A stretch of DNA of 64,000 nucleotides. It comes from Bacteroides pyogenes. Its GTDB lineage: Bacteria > Bacteroidota > Bacteroidia > Bacteroidales > Bacteroidaceae. Location: contig NZ_JACIDI010000005.1 in NCBI RefSeq assembly GCF_014196225.1, positions 177,891 through 241,890 of the forward strand, in the 5' to 3' direction. The stretch's first letter is position 1, and each line of letters begins with the position of its first letter. The position numbers and the translations under genes were made by a program. Of this stretch, positions 35,349 through 44,531 are shown piece after piece. The notes below the pieces were generated by a model. That model ran no database searches and was not told where the DNA came from. It worked only from the letters and a program-made list of their open reading frames with translations.

Positions 35349-37719
35349 TTTCCGATTCTTGTCCGTATCCGGCATGACGGGCATATCCGTACTTGCCATA
35401 CCCGTAATAATAGCCGTATTTCTTCTTTCTCAGATCGATGCCGTTGATCACCGTACACAGTTTCGGCAGCTTCTGCTCTTTCGCCAGATCGTTAATCAGC
35501 ATGAACTCAGCCTTGCGGGTATAGTCGGCACGGCACACGTACACCGAAACATCTGCCACACGGGCTATGAGCAACGTATCCGTCACCATGCCGATGGGAG
35601 CGGTATCCAGAATCACGTAATCGAACTTCTCTTTCAGGGTAGCTATCGCCTCGTCCAGTCCCTCGCGCGCCAGCAGCTCCGTCGGGTTCGGCGGAACCAT
35701 CCCTCCGGGCAAAATATACAAGTTCCCGCTCACGTCCGAAGGCTGTACCAGCTCCATGATATCCATCGACGGGTTTGCCAGATACTGCGTGATTCCCTTT
35801 TCTTTGGTCGAGAGGCGGAACACCTTGTTTAACCCCGGTTTCCGGATATCCAGCCCCACGATTACCACCTTCTTACCCAGATAAGAAAGGCTGAGCGCCA
35901 GATTTGCCGAAGTAAATGATTTTCCCTCGCCGCTCACCGTCGAGGTAAACAGAATCACCTGCTTGTCTTGCAGCATAAACTGCAGGTTCGTACGGATGTG
36001 GCGGAATGTCTCGCTCATCATATCATTCCGGTTTTCGAACACCGCGATCGATCCCTGCCTGCCGTTCTCGTCCGTCAACGGGATATCTCCTATGATGGGC
36101 ACCGAGGTTAATTTCTCGACATCCATGTGACCTTCTATCTTGTACTTCGTGAGGTCGATGAGGTAAATGACTCCCACAGGAAGCGCTATGCCGAGCATCA
36201 GCGCCGCCAGATAAATCAGCCCCTTTTTCGGAGCCACCGGCGTGTCTTCGGCAATCGCCTCGTCAATCACCTTCGCATTGTTTGCCGTAGCCGCCAGCGT
36301 GATAGCGTTCTCTTCCCGCTTCTGCAACAACATCAGATACAACCCCGCTTTAATTTCCTGCTGACGCGAGATGCTTACCAATTCGCGTTCCTGTCCCGGC
36401 GCATTGCTGATGCGTTGGGAGAAACGTCCCGCTTCCCTGTCCAGATCCGCTTTCGTAATCATCAATCCCTGCAACGTGCCGTCCAGCGTAGCTTGTACAT
36501 TCGCCTTCATCGCCTGAATGCTCGTGTTCAGATTCACAATGGCGGGGTTATCTTCCGTCGATGTGCGCAACAGCCGTTTCCTCTCGATGAGCATCTCGTT
36601 GTAGCGGTCGATCGAAGCTGTCAGCGAAACGTCTTTCAGCCCTACATTGCTGGGCAACACCTCGTACTCGTTACGCAGCATATATTTCCGGAGATCCTGC
36701 ACCAGATTGATCTGTGTACGGTTTTCCGCCCGCTTCTTCTCATATTCGGCACTTCCTGTCAACGCTATCTGCGCATCGCTGCTCAGGTCGGTAATCCCCG
36801 CGCTCCGCTTGAACGCTTCCAGATTCGCCTCCGTACTCCCCAACTCCTTCGAGATAATACCGATGCGCTCGTCGATAAACTGCGCCGTCTTCTGCGCGAT
36901 CTCGTTCTTATCGTTGTTCGTGTTGCGATTGTACATCTCCACCAACTTGTTGATAAAGTCCTTTCCGCGCTCCTTGCTCGTATTTTTCAGTGAAATCACC
37001 GCCACCGAAGTCGTTTTTGAAGTGGGAGCAATGTTCAGGTTTTTCCCATATTCTTTCGCCACCTGCATCGGGCGACTGATGACCGCCGTAATATGCCGCT
37101 TTTCCTTCTTCAGCGAGTCTCCCGAAGCGAAAAATGCCAGTGTGCCTTCATCCGTAGGGAATACGGCGGGCAGCTTGTCGAACCGCTTTTCATACCGTTT
37201 TTCTTCCACTTCCACATTCACATCCAAAACGCCTTCCGGATACAGTACCATATACACCTCCATCGGCTTCTTCAATTCGGCGGCTTCCTGAGGGGTCAGG
37301 CTCACCTGCACCGGCGATGTCAGATACAAATCTTCTTTAGGGAACGGATCCTCGTCGCGGTAAGTCACGTAAAGGTTGAGTTGCTCCACCACCTCCTTCA
37401 CCAGGCTTTTGGAGCGTAGCACCTCCATCTCGTTGTCGAGGCTCTGCGACGAGCTCATGATCCCCGTCAGCCCCAAGCCTTCCAGCCCCGCCATCGCGTT
37501 ATTTCCCCCACCTTTCTTATCATCCTTTATCAGCACCGTGGCGGCCACATTGTACACCGGCGAGGTTACGTACAGATACGCATAAGCGACGATCAGACAG
37601 GTCGCCACCGCCGCCACGAACCATCGCCAGTGGATGATATATTTAAACAGTATCTCCCGCAGGTTGATCACTTCCTCTTCCTTCTCCCGTGAATTTCCGT
37701 TCGAAATTTCTTTCTTCAT
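35344..37719 (-). CDS. Wzc-like polysaccharide co-polymerase / tyrosine autokinase
   Basis: 791-residue inner-membrane protein. An N-terminal Wzz domain follows a first membrane helix (~32-50). A long periplasmic coiled-coil region (~250-440) comes next, then a second helix (~505-525) and a cytoplasmic BY-kinase domain with Walker A TVSGEGKSFTSANLALS (~598), Walker A' VVIVGLDIRKPGLNKVF and Walker B YVILDTAPIG. The C-terminus is a tyrosine cluster (KYGYYYGYGKYGYARHAGYG), the autophosphorylation tail. It controls chain length and export with the Wza-like protein encoded 20 bp upstream. It is the last gene of the capsule operon and ends inside the terminator repeat. Confidence 0.95.
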   Translation of the reverse strand: MKKEISNGNSREKEEEVINLREILFKYIIHWRWFVAAVATCLIVAYAYLYVTSPVYNVAATVLIKDDKKGGGNNAMAGLEGLGLTGIMSSSQSLDNEMEVLRSKSLVKEVVEQLNLYVTYRDEDPFPKEDLYLTSPVQVSLTPQEAAELKKPMEVYMVLYPEGVLDVNVEVEEKRYEKRFDKLPAVFPTDEGTLAFFASGDSLKKEKRHITAVISRPMQVAKEYGKNLNIAPTSKTTSVAVISLKNTSKERGKDFINKLVEMYNRNTNNDKNEIAQKTAQFIDERIGIISKELGSTEANLEAFKRSAGITDLSSDAQIALTGSAEYEKKRAENRTQINLVQDLRKYMLRNEYEVLPSNVGLKDVSLTASIDRYNEMLIERKRLLRTSTEDNPAIVNLNTSIQAMKANVQATLDGTLQGLMITKADLDREAGRFSQRISNAPGQERELVSISRQQEIKAGLYLMLLQKREENAITLAATANNAKVIDEAIAEDTPVAPKKGLIYLAALMLGIALPVGVIYLIDLTKYKIEGHMDVEKLTSVPIIGDIPLTDENGRQGSIAVFENRNDMMSETFRHIRTNLQFMLQDKQVILFTSTVSGEGKSFTSANLALSLSYLGKKVVIVGLDIRKPGLNKVFRLSTKEKGITQYLANPSMDIMELVQPSDVSGNLYILPGGMVPPNPTELLAREGLDEAIATLKEKFDYVILDTAPIGMVTDTLLIARVADVSVYVCRADYTRKAEFMLINDLAKEQKLPKLCTVINGIDLRKKKYGYYYGYGKYGYARHAGYGQESER

Positions 37720-37739
37720 AAATTCCTTCTCTTCCTGTT

Positions 37740-38534
37740 TTATTTTAAGATATTAAACAACAAGCTTGCCACCGATACCAAAATCGAAGTAGCAGAGAAC
37801 CACAGGCTTGTGCTCGTCCCGATATCCGAGCTCTTCGCTTTCGCCTTGTTCGGCGTCACATAAACGATGTCGTTCTGTTGCAGGTAATAATACGGCGACA
37901 GTATTGTCTCCGCCTTGTTCAGGTCGAGCGTGACAATCTCCCGCTTCCCGTTGGCGTCTTCCCGTATCAGCTTCACGTTGTCACGCTTTCCGTACACCGT
38001 CATATCCCCCGCCATCGCGAGTGCCTCCAGCAAGTTCACCTTTTCGTTGTTGATAGTGAAAGTGCCCGGGCGGGCCACCTCCCCGATCACCGAAATCTTG
38101 TAGTTCACCATCCTCACCGTCACGATCGGCTCCTCCTTCATATACGGCTTCAGCCGGTCTACAATCATTCGTTCGGTCTCCTTTTTCGTCATGCCTCCCA
38201 CGTACAGTTCGCCCAACACCGGAAAGTTTATTTTCCCTTCATTGTCCACCAGATACTGCTGCAACACCGGCTGCGTGGTCGTATAACTCAGATTTGCATT
38301 CGCCTGTGTCGCCACCGTCAGGTTGAAAGGCGCGGCCAGTTCCGGGCTTGTGCACGACACCACGATGGTAAGCAAATCCTTCGGCATGATCTTCGCGTCG
38401 TACATCTCCTCCCCCTGCGCTTCGGGGTCCAACGCCTCCGCATTTTGCAGGTAAGGCACTTTCTTGTACGAGTGGCAGGCTGTGAACAACACCAGCATCA
38501 ACAAGCCGCATAAGGTTCGGTTTACTGTCTTCAT
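37740..38534 (-). CDS. Wza-like polysaccharide export lipoprotein
   Basis: 264-residue outer-membrane lipoprotein with lipobox LVLFTAC at ~14-20. It has a polysaccharide-export (Poly_export) domain (AKIMPKDLLTIVVSCTSPEL) and SLBB-type repeats (INFPVLGELYVGGMTKKETE; ISVIGEVARPGTFTINNEKV). A hydrophobic C-terminal segment (SATSILVSVASLLFNILK) may span the outer membrane, as the Wza C-terminal helix does. It should form the export channel for the capsule chain, docked to the Wzc-like protein. It lies between the aminotransferase gene (12 bp upstream) and wzc. Confidence 0.94.
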   Translation of the reverse strand: MKTVNRTLCGLLMLVLFTACHSYKKVPYLQNAEALDPEAQGEEMYDAKIMPKDLLTIVVSCTSPELAAPFNLTVATQANANLSYTTTQPVLQQYLVDNEGKINFPVLGELYVGGMTKKETERMIVDRLKPYMKEEPIVTVRMVNYKISVIGEVARPGTFTINNEKVNLLEALAMAGDMTVYGKRDNVKLIREDANGKREIVTLDLNKAETILSPYYYLQQNDIVYVTPNKAKAKSSDIGTSTSLWFSATSILVSVASLLFNILK

Positions 38535-38546
38535 ATTATTATCGTA

Positions 38547-39698
38547 TTAGTTATTTTTTATAAACTTAAACTTCTTAATCTCATCTATAATGTATGCCAC
38601 ATCTTCATCTGTCACACAAGGCCCTGCCGGGATACACAACCCCATATTGAACAAACGCTCTGAAGTTCCGTCCACGTAACAAGGATTACCACTGTATACA
38701 GGTTGCAAGTGCATAGGTTTCCACAACGGACGCGTTTCAACCCCCCTCCGGTCAAGATACACACGCAATTCCTCATAATCAAACCCCGCCACTTCCTTCT
38801 CTACAAGGATGGTGCAGAGCCAATAGTTCGCATCGAAGCGTTCATCCGGATTCGATTTCAACTCGATCCCCTCCACTCCTGCAAACCCTTTTTCGTAAAG
38901 CGTATGCACATGGCGGTGATGAGTGATATGATCTTTGAGCACTGTCATCTGCCCCCTGCCTATCCCCGCACAAATATTACTCATCCGATAGTTGTATCCT
39001 ATCTCTTCATGCTGATAGTATGGGAACGGTTCTCGCGCCTGCGTTGCATAAAACATCGTTTTCTTCTTCGCCTCCTCATCAGCACAGACTAATGCTCCCC
39101 CTCCGCTGGTCGTAATCATCTTATTACCGTTGAAGCTCAATGCCCCGAACGTGCCGAACGTACCGCACTTCCGTCCATTGTACTCTGAGCCCAATGCTTC
39201 CGCCGCATCTTCCAAGACGGGAATTCCATACTTTTCAGCAATGACACCAATCTCGTCCATTTTAGCAGGCATTCCGTAAAGATGTACCGGAATAATTGCT
39301 TTCGGCTTTTTTCCTGTCTTTGCTATCCGGTCTTTAATTGCCTCTTCCAACAGCATCGGACTCATGTTCCACGTATCTTCCTCACTATCTACAAAGACCG
39401 GGGTCGCCCCCAAGTAAGTCACCGGATTGGCGGAAGCACAGAATGTAAACGACTGGCAAATTACCTCATCTCCCGCTTTCACTCCCAATTGAATCAATGC
39501 CAAATGAATGGCCGCCGTACCGGCAGACAAAGCCACCACTTCTTTCTGTTGCCCTAAGAACGTCTTCAAATCTTCCTCAAAACCATTTACGTTCGGTCCC
39601 AAAGGCACTACCCAATTGGTGTCGAACGCTTCTTTTATAAAGTCTTGTTCTTTGCCGCTCATATGTGCGAGACAAAGATATATTTTTTCTTGATTCAT
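38547..39698 (-). CDS. PLP-dependent sugar aminotransferase (DegT/WcfR/PglE-like)
   Basis: 383-residue aminotransferase of the DegT/DnrJ/EryC1/StrS family, which adds a 4-amino group to a nucleotide 4-keto-6-deoxy sugar using PLP and glutamate. Motifs are SAGTAAIHLALIQLGVKAGD, the PLP-phosphate region VLEDAAEALGSEYNGRKCG, and the Schiff-base lysine in FNGNKMITTSGGG. It resembles WcfR/PglE enzymes that make UDP-4-amino-4,6-dideoxy-HexNAc. Together with the membrane dehydratase (52875-54797) and the PglC/WcfS-like transferase (43912-44523) it would build and load such an amino sugar as the first residue. GC content is higher than in its upstream neighbours. Confidence 0.93.
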   Translation of the reverse strand: MNQEKIYLCLAHMSGKEQDFIKEAFDTNWVVPLGPNVNGFEEDLKTFLGQQKEVVALSAGTAAIHLALIQLGVKAGDEVICQSFTFCASANPVTYLGATPVFVDSEEDTWNMSPMLLEEAIKDRIAKTGKKPKAIIPVHLYGMPAKMDEIGVIAEKYGIPVLEDAAEALGSEYNGRKCGTFGTFGALSFNGNKMITTSGGGALVCADEEAKKKTMFYATQAREPFPYYQHEEIGYNYRMSNICAGIGRGQMTVLKDHITHHRHVHTLYEKGFAGVEGIELKSNPDERFDANYWLCTILVEKEVAGFDYEELRVYLDRRGVETRPLWKPMHLQPVYSGNPCYVDGTSERLFNMGLCIPAGPCVTDEDVAYIIDEIKKFKFIKNN

Positions 39699-39732
39699 CT
39701 TAAAAATATTTATATAAATTCACACAATACAA

Positions 39733-41598
39733 CTAACTGTTCCTGCTTATAATTTTTTTATATCTTTCAATTGTATTTATAATATTTCCCTCTTCATCTA
39801 CCACACGAATGCCTCCATTCTTTATTGCAGTGGTGTAGTTTGTAGCATTTCTAAATTGTTGTTTATAATCCATTAAGTATGGCACAGGGAAAAAACCTTC
39901 ATCAAAAACTCTATATAATCCTTCCGGTGTATATAGATTAGGTATATAGTTTTCTAATAATCTTATAGACTCTTTTGCTTCATAGAACAGCTCATCTACT
40001 CTATTTTGAACATCTTTATCGTGTTTCATATTAGGTATTTTACCTACAGAACGAGCTGTTCTGTATGAATGCAATGCGGATAAAGTTATCTGAATACTCT
40101 CTTTTATAACTGATGGGGTTGCCAACCTTACAGCTTCGGAATAGCTAACGACATGAATAATCTCTGGACTGTTAATATTATCAGGCTCTAAATCATCCAT
40201 TAGAGCAGTGACGGCTGCCAATTGAACTTTAGCTTTTTCCAGATCCGGAGAAAAATAGTCTAAGCCTGCCCTTGCTTGTAAGCTAACATGAAAAGAATCA
40301 TCTTCCAAATCTCTTACCAATTTCATCATAACTCGTCCCTTTGCTAAATCTTGGACTCCCCAAGTGTACTTAGGGGTATTCAGCATGTTTTGCAGAATAA
40401 GATGTTGAATACCCAATTTCTTGGCAGTTTTTGCAGCAAGGAATCCAGAAATAATATATGTTAAATCATCAGCACCTCTAAAAGCAAAGTGATGAGGTAC
40501 ATTTGGCTCCATTGGTTTTCCAGTAAATGCAATATACTTAATTGTTTCAAGATGCTCTCTAAGGTTTTCCAACAAAGAATTTTCTCCTCTTCCGTCAATC
40601 TCACAGAACCACCACAAAGATAAAGCATGCCATGAAATATTCAACGCTCTCTCATGTATTCTGGCCAATTTAGGAACATCTTTAGTCCCAGAATATGTTC
40701 TCACAAGCATTGGCGATGCTGCTTCCTTTATCAATTGATATTCTATCTCCGAGTTAATAGGAACCCCACCACCATTCGGTAATCCTTCCCAATCCTCACC
40801 AAATTTTGACTGAGTCAATTGTGAGCTTCCTATAGAGAGGACATCTAATAATTTAGATGAAGCCAAAATTTTCACCCACGATTGAAATTCTTTTAAAGCT
40901 TCTAAACGATTGGGATTATAAGGACCTACATGAGCCCTTATAAGAGGTAAACTTCCTTTAGACTTTGCATAATTCAATCTATCAATAAAAGTATCATTAT
41001 CTTTTCCACAAGAGGCATATCCATAATGATCTTGTGGGATAATTGTTTTATATCTTTCTGAAGCAATTAACTCGCTGGCAAATTTCCACCTTACATTATC
41101 ATATTCATTATCTTGCAATAAAGTATTTGGTAACCTCTCCTGTGGAACACCTAGTTTAAGGAGAGACTCTAAAGGAGTTTCGTCTCCTTCAAATACCAAA
41201 ACAGAATGATTGGTTTTTTCACTAACCAGTTCACAAGTATCCGGTAGACCTGCAAAAAAAATCTGCCTTAACCATCCTTTTCTTTGTACAAAAACATTAT
41301 CTTGTTGCAAAAGAGAAAATAAAGACATAAAATAATGACAGCCTTCTTGAGGATCTAAACGATAACTAAATCCAAGATTAGTAATACCTTTCTCTTGTAA
41401 CCATCTTTTTACAAGACCATAATTATTCAATTTATTAATATTTAGTAATGCTTCATTTACTTCATCAGGAGCTATATAAGATTTATATTTACAGTCTTTC
41501 AATAAATTAGAAATTGTAGAAACCCCTAAAGTGTGTACATCTATTTTGGGTTTTACAAAACCGAAAACTTCATCACCCACTAATTTACCTTTCATCAT
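39733..41598 (-). CDS. B12-binding mutase-like protein
   Basis: 621-residue protein. The N-terminus has KPKIDVHTLG with D20-x-H22-x-x-G25, the cobalamin-binding D-x-H-x-x-G signature, on a Rossmann-like start. Residues ~190-500 look like a TIM-barrel catalytic domain (PLIRAHVGPYNPNRLEALKE; LPNGGGVPINSEIEYQLIKE; AGFHHFAFRGADD-like NVPHHFAFRGADDLTYIISG), reminiscent of glutamate/methylaspartate mutase E subunits. If so, it is a fused B12-dependent carbon-skeleton mutase that rearranges an amino acid. It overlaps the opine-dehydrogenase-like gene by ATGA. The family assignment is my inference; the AT-rich composition suggests transfer. Confidence 0.5.
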   Translation of the reverse strand: MMKGKLVGDEVFGFVKPKIDVHTLGVSTISNLLKDCKYKSYIAPDEVNEALLNINKLNNYGLVKRWLQEKGITNLGFSYRLDPQEGCHYFMSLFSLLQQDNVFVQRKGWLRQIFFAGLPDTCELVSEKTNHSVLVFEGDETPLESLLKLGVPQERLPNTLLQDNEYDNVRWKFASELIASERYKTIIPQDHYGYASCGKDNDTFIDRLNYAKSKGSLPLIRAHVGPYNPNRLEALKEFQSWVKILASSKLLDVLSIGSSQLTQSKFGEDWEGLPNGGGVPINSEIEYQLIKEAASPMLVRTYSGTKDVPKLARIHERALNISWHALSLWWFCEIDGRGENSLLENLREHLETIKYIAFTGKPMEPNVPHHFAFRGADDLTYIISGFLAAKTAKKLGIQHLILQNMLNTPKYTWGVQDLAKGRVMMKLVRDLEDDSFHVSLQARAGLDYFSPDLEKAKVQLAAVTALMDDLEPDNINSPEIIHVVSYSEAVRLATPSVIKESIQITLSALHSYRTARSVGKIPNMKHDKDVQNRVDELFYEAKESIRLLENYIPNLYTPEGLYRVFDEGFFPVPYLMDYKQQFRNATNYTTAIKNGGIRVVDEEGNIINTIERYKKIISRNS

Positions 41599-42662
41599 TG
41601 TATATGATTTAATATTTGATCTATAGAAAGATTTTCCAGACCTAAATGTTTAAGTGTTCTTCCTTCTTTTCTAAAATTAATATTTAGTAATTCACAGCAT
41701 ATGTTTATAACGGATTCAAACAAAGTCATTTTTAACCCAGCTGCTTTACCTAATTCCATAATAGGAAGTACTCCAGTAGGAATATCTTCCATAAGTTGTC
41801 GGGTATATATAGAAGAGGGAGCCAAGATATCATGATAAGCAGGATTATTTCTCATTTTCTCACATAATGTATTTCCCTGTATACCTTTATAAGCAAAGGA
41901 TATCCACTCATTAACACTAAGTAAATCTATTCCATAAGCTTTTCCGACCTCGATTCTTTCTGCATCAAACTTTTCTATAAAAGAAACAATATTAGGCGTT
42001 ATATCTCTATAAAAATAGAATTCTTCCCCTCTTTCTATTGTAGCTGCATTAAATAATATAACACAAGGATGAAAGATGGCTCCAATATTCTCAAGACTAG
42101 TTCTTAACACATTAGAGGTGGGAGTAAAGCATGTAAAGACCTTCCCTATCCTGCTAATAATAAAGTCGGTATCAATAGAAGGCAAAGCTGATATCAGCAC
42201 ATCATCTTTAATACCTATTATATTGACTATTCCTACTTCTTTTGCTCTGCATGCGTATATCAGTGTTTGGGCCTCCGCAATATACAGACGTTTATTACAG
42301 TGAGCTCTATTCAAAGCCCACTTAAATTCTAAAGCTCCACAAGTCCTACCTGGGTTAAGAATAATGATTTGATCGTTTTGTAGAAAAGGGCTTAGCTGTA
42401 TTGCCAATTCCCGATGGGCATTAGCAATAGTTGTTATCATAATGATATCCGTACCAGTCACAGCTACCGACAAATCATTTGTAATACAATTGACATTGCC
42501 AAAACCATTTATTTTCCCTTCTAATTTTATACCACCTTTATTTTTTATTTTTTCAACCTTTTCAACATTACGATCGTACAAATTCACATGATATCCTTTT
42601 AACCCCAAATATCCGGCAATGGCTTGTCCTCCATTCCCGGCCCCTATTACAGCGAATCTCAT
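41595..42662 (-). CDS. Octopine/nopaline dehydrogenase-family protein
   Basis: 355 residues from the ATG at 42662, which overlaps the ATP-grasp stop as ATGA; another ATG lies at 42668. The N-terminal NAD(P)-binding fold has RFAVIGAGNGGQAIAGYLGL. The C-terminal half fits the opine dehydrogenase domain (FHPCVILFNAATIERGEEFY; a histidine at the expected catalytic position in IFHPC). Enzymes of this family reductively join an amino acid and a 2-keto acid, or oxidise related products. Between an ATP-grasp and a B12 mutase-like gene in a capsule operon it probably helps make an N-carboxyalkyl amino acid or similar substituent. Confidence 0.78.
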   Translation of the reverse strand: MRFAVIGAGNGGQAIAGYLGLKGYHVNLYDRNVEKVEKIKNKGGIKLEGKINGFGNVNCITNDLSVAVTGTDIIMITTIANAHRELAIQLSPFLQNDQIIILNPGRTCGALEFKWALNRAHCNKRLYIAEAQTLIYACRAKEVGIVNIIGIKDDVLISALPSIDTDFIISRIGKVFTCFTPTSNVLRTSLENIGAIFHPCVILFNAATIERGEEFYFYRDITPNIVSFIEKFDAERIEVGKAYGIDLLSVNEWISFAYKGIQGNTLCEKMRNNPAYHDILAPSSIYTRQLMEDIPTGVLPIMELGKAAGLKMTLFESVINICCELLNINFRKEGRTLKHLGLENLSIDQILNHIQ

Positions 42663-43900
42663 AAGCATTCCTCAAACAAAAAATCATGCCTCATTATATC
42701 TTTTCCATCTATACCGAGTACTTGTAGCTTCGAATTGGCATATTTAAGTTTTAAGAGAGCTTCCTCTTCCGAATTTCCCACAATCAAAAAGCCTGCAACC
42801 CGATCGCTACTGGTATTAGATTTTTCTATCTTAGAGTTTGACATTTTATAAACAAAATAATCATAAATGTTTTTTTCTTCCAAAAGTTTATCAAAATTCT
42901 TCAATGTTGAAAATATTCCAGGCTGACAATAGACATAACTCATAATGGCATTATTAAACATCTTTTGTGGATTTACTTGTGGCCTATTTCCCATTAACAT
43001 CTCAACATAAACTTTCATAATATCTACTCCGGACATTATTTCTATTAATTTATATTTTGATCCTCCTCCCATTCTCGCACTAAACTCAATGACATTATAC
43101 TCATCTCCATTAACGATTAATTGAATCAATAAGGGCGTATCTTTCAAGTTAAAAGAGTTAACAATTTTTTGAGCAATATCCAATATCTGTTTTTCAACAT
43201 AAGGAATGACAGGGGGGTAATAACTCTGTATAATGGTAAAAGAATCTTGATTCTCTTTTATTTTTTTTGAGGCAGTAACTAATAATAGTTTAGGAGTAGT
43301 ACCTTCAACATATATATCCACTGATAACTCTTCTCCCTTTTTAAATTCTTCAACTATAACTTTTTTTGAAATAGAATATCTAAAAGCTTCTTCTAAAGCA
43401 GAATCTAATTGAGCATGAGAAAAAACTTTCTTTACCCCCTTAGAACCGTTACTATCTACAGGCTTAACAACTAACGGATATGATAAAAAAGAAAGTGATT
43501 TCTCATCATTCTTTTCATTTAGACATACATATTTGGCAGTTGGAATATCATTATCTACCATTTTTTTCTTCATAAATAGTTTATTCGTTAAATCACGAAC
43601 ATCCTTTTCTGTCAGATATGAGGGGATTCCTAATTGTGTAGCTACATATGCCATTGTAGACAATGGTTGATCTCCACAAGCAGTTAGGATATAGTCTATT
43701 TTTTCAGATCTTGCTATCGTAAGCACCGCTTGTTTATCCATTGTACTTACAGGAAAAAATTTATCGGAATACTCTATAGCTCTAACATTAGTTGATTGAT
43801 CTACTAATAATATTTCGACCTCATTATTAAAAAAACATCTCAACTCTTTTATAAATGCGATCTGGTCATTCCCTCCAGCCAATACCATTACCTTTTTCAT
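42659..43900 (-). CDS. ATP-grasp ligase
   Basis: 413-residue cytoplasmic ATP-grasp enzyme. An N-terminal pre-ATP-grasp domain (MVLAGGNDQIAFIKELRCFF) leads to the ATP-grasp fold: YPLVVKPVDSNGSKGVKKVF binds ATP, VIVEEFKKGEELSVDIYVEG forms the lid side, and VIEFSARMGGGSKYKLIE supplies the metal-binding residues (E, then N replaced by S in FSARMGGG). It should form an amide or peptide-like bond from a carboxylate and an amine. It is the first gene of an apparent three-gene cassette with the opine-type dehydrogenase and the B12 mutase-like protein, 11 bp after the sugar transferase gene. Confidence 0.88.
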   Translation of the reverse strand: MKKVMVLAGGNDQIAFIKELRCFFNNEVEILLVDQSTNVRAIEYSDKFFPVSTMDKQAVLTIARSEKIDYILTACGDQPLSTMAYVATQLGIPSYLTEKDVRDLTNKLFMKKKMVDNDIPTAKYVCLNEKNDEKSLSFLSYPLVVKPVDSNGSKGVKKVFSHAQLDSALEEAFRYSISKKVIVEEFKKGEELSVDIYVEGTTPKLLLVTASKKIKENQDSFTIIQSYYPPVIPYVEKQILDIAQKIVNSFNLKDTPLLIQLIVNGDEYNVIEFSARMGGGSKYKLIEIMSGVDIMKVYVEMLMGNRPQVNPQKMFNNAIMSYVYCQPGIFSTLKNFDKLLEEKNIYDYFVYKMSNSKIEKSNTSSDRVAGFLIVGNSEEEALLKLKYANSKLQVLGIDGKDIMRHDFLFEECL

Positions 43901-43911
43901 ATCCTCTAATA

Positions 43912-44523
43912 TTAATTTGTTCCATCAAAACCTATCGCACCAACTTTATTTTCAGCAGAGTTAATATTCTTGCATAAAAAAACATTTTTTATTGTCAAAA
44001 GTATTATCTTCAAGTCCAAAATAAAAGAAAGATGATCTACATACCACACATCTAATTCAAACTTTTTTGTCCATGTTATAGCATTTCTACCATTAACTTG
44101 TGCCCATCCAGTAATTCCAGGACGAACATCATGCCTTCTAGCTTGTTCTTTACTGTATAGCTCTAGGTAACGTATCATTAATGGTCTTGGTCCTATTAAT
44201 GCCATATCTCCTTTTAACACATTTATTAATTGAGGCAACTCATCAATGGACATCCTCCGAATGAAAGAGCCAATAGGAGTTATTCTTTTTTCATTTGAAA
44301 GTAACTGCCCCTTAACATCTCTCTCGTTTGTCATAGTCTTAAATTTTATAACTCTAAATATTTTTCCTTTCTTCCCAGGCCTTTCTTGAAAAAAGAAAAC
44401 ACCATCCCCCCTATTAGCTATAAAAAGTAAGATAGAAACAAACAATAATAAAGGGGAAAAAACAATTAACATCAAAAAAGCTAAAAAGCAATCTAAGCCA
44501 CGTTTTATACAGTTTTTATACAT
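43912..44523 (-). CDS. Initiating sugar-phosphate transferase (PglC/WcfS-like)
   Basis: 203-residue small phosphoglycosyl transferase that transfers a sugar-1-phosphate from UDP-sugar to undecaprenyl phosphate and starts the capsule repeat unit. One re-entrant hydrophobic segment (~12-34) precedes the catalytic domain with RVIKFKTMTNERD, the Asp-Glu dyad in MSIDELPQLINVLKGDMALI, and GPRPL...RPGITGWAQVNGRNA. The short form lacks the WbaP/WcaJ N-terminal helices and resembles PglC and WcfS, which use 4-amino-4,6-dideoxy sugars. That fits the dehydratase and aminotransferase in the same operon. Confidence 0.93.
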   Translation of the reverse strand: MYKNCIKRGLDCFLAFLMLIVFSPLLLFVSILLFIANRGDGVFFFQERPGKKGKIFRVIKFKTMTNERDVKGQLLSNEKRITPIGSFIRRMSIDELPQLINVLKGDMALIGPRPLMIRYLELYSKEQARRHDVRPGITGWAQVNGRNAITWTKKFELDVWYVDHLSFILDLKIILLTIKNVFLCKNINSAENKVGAIGFDGTN

Positions 44524-44531
44524 AATGAGAG

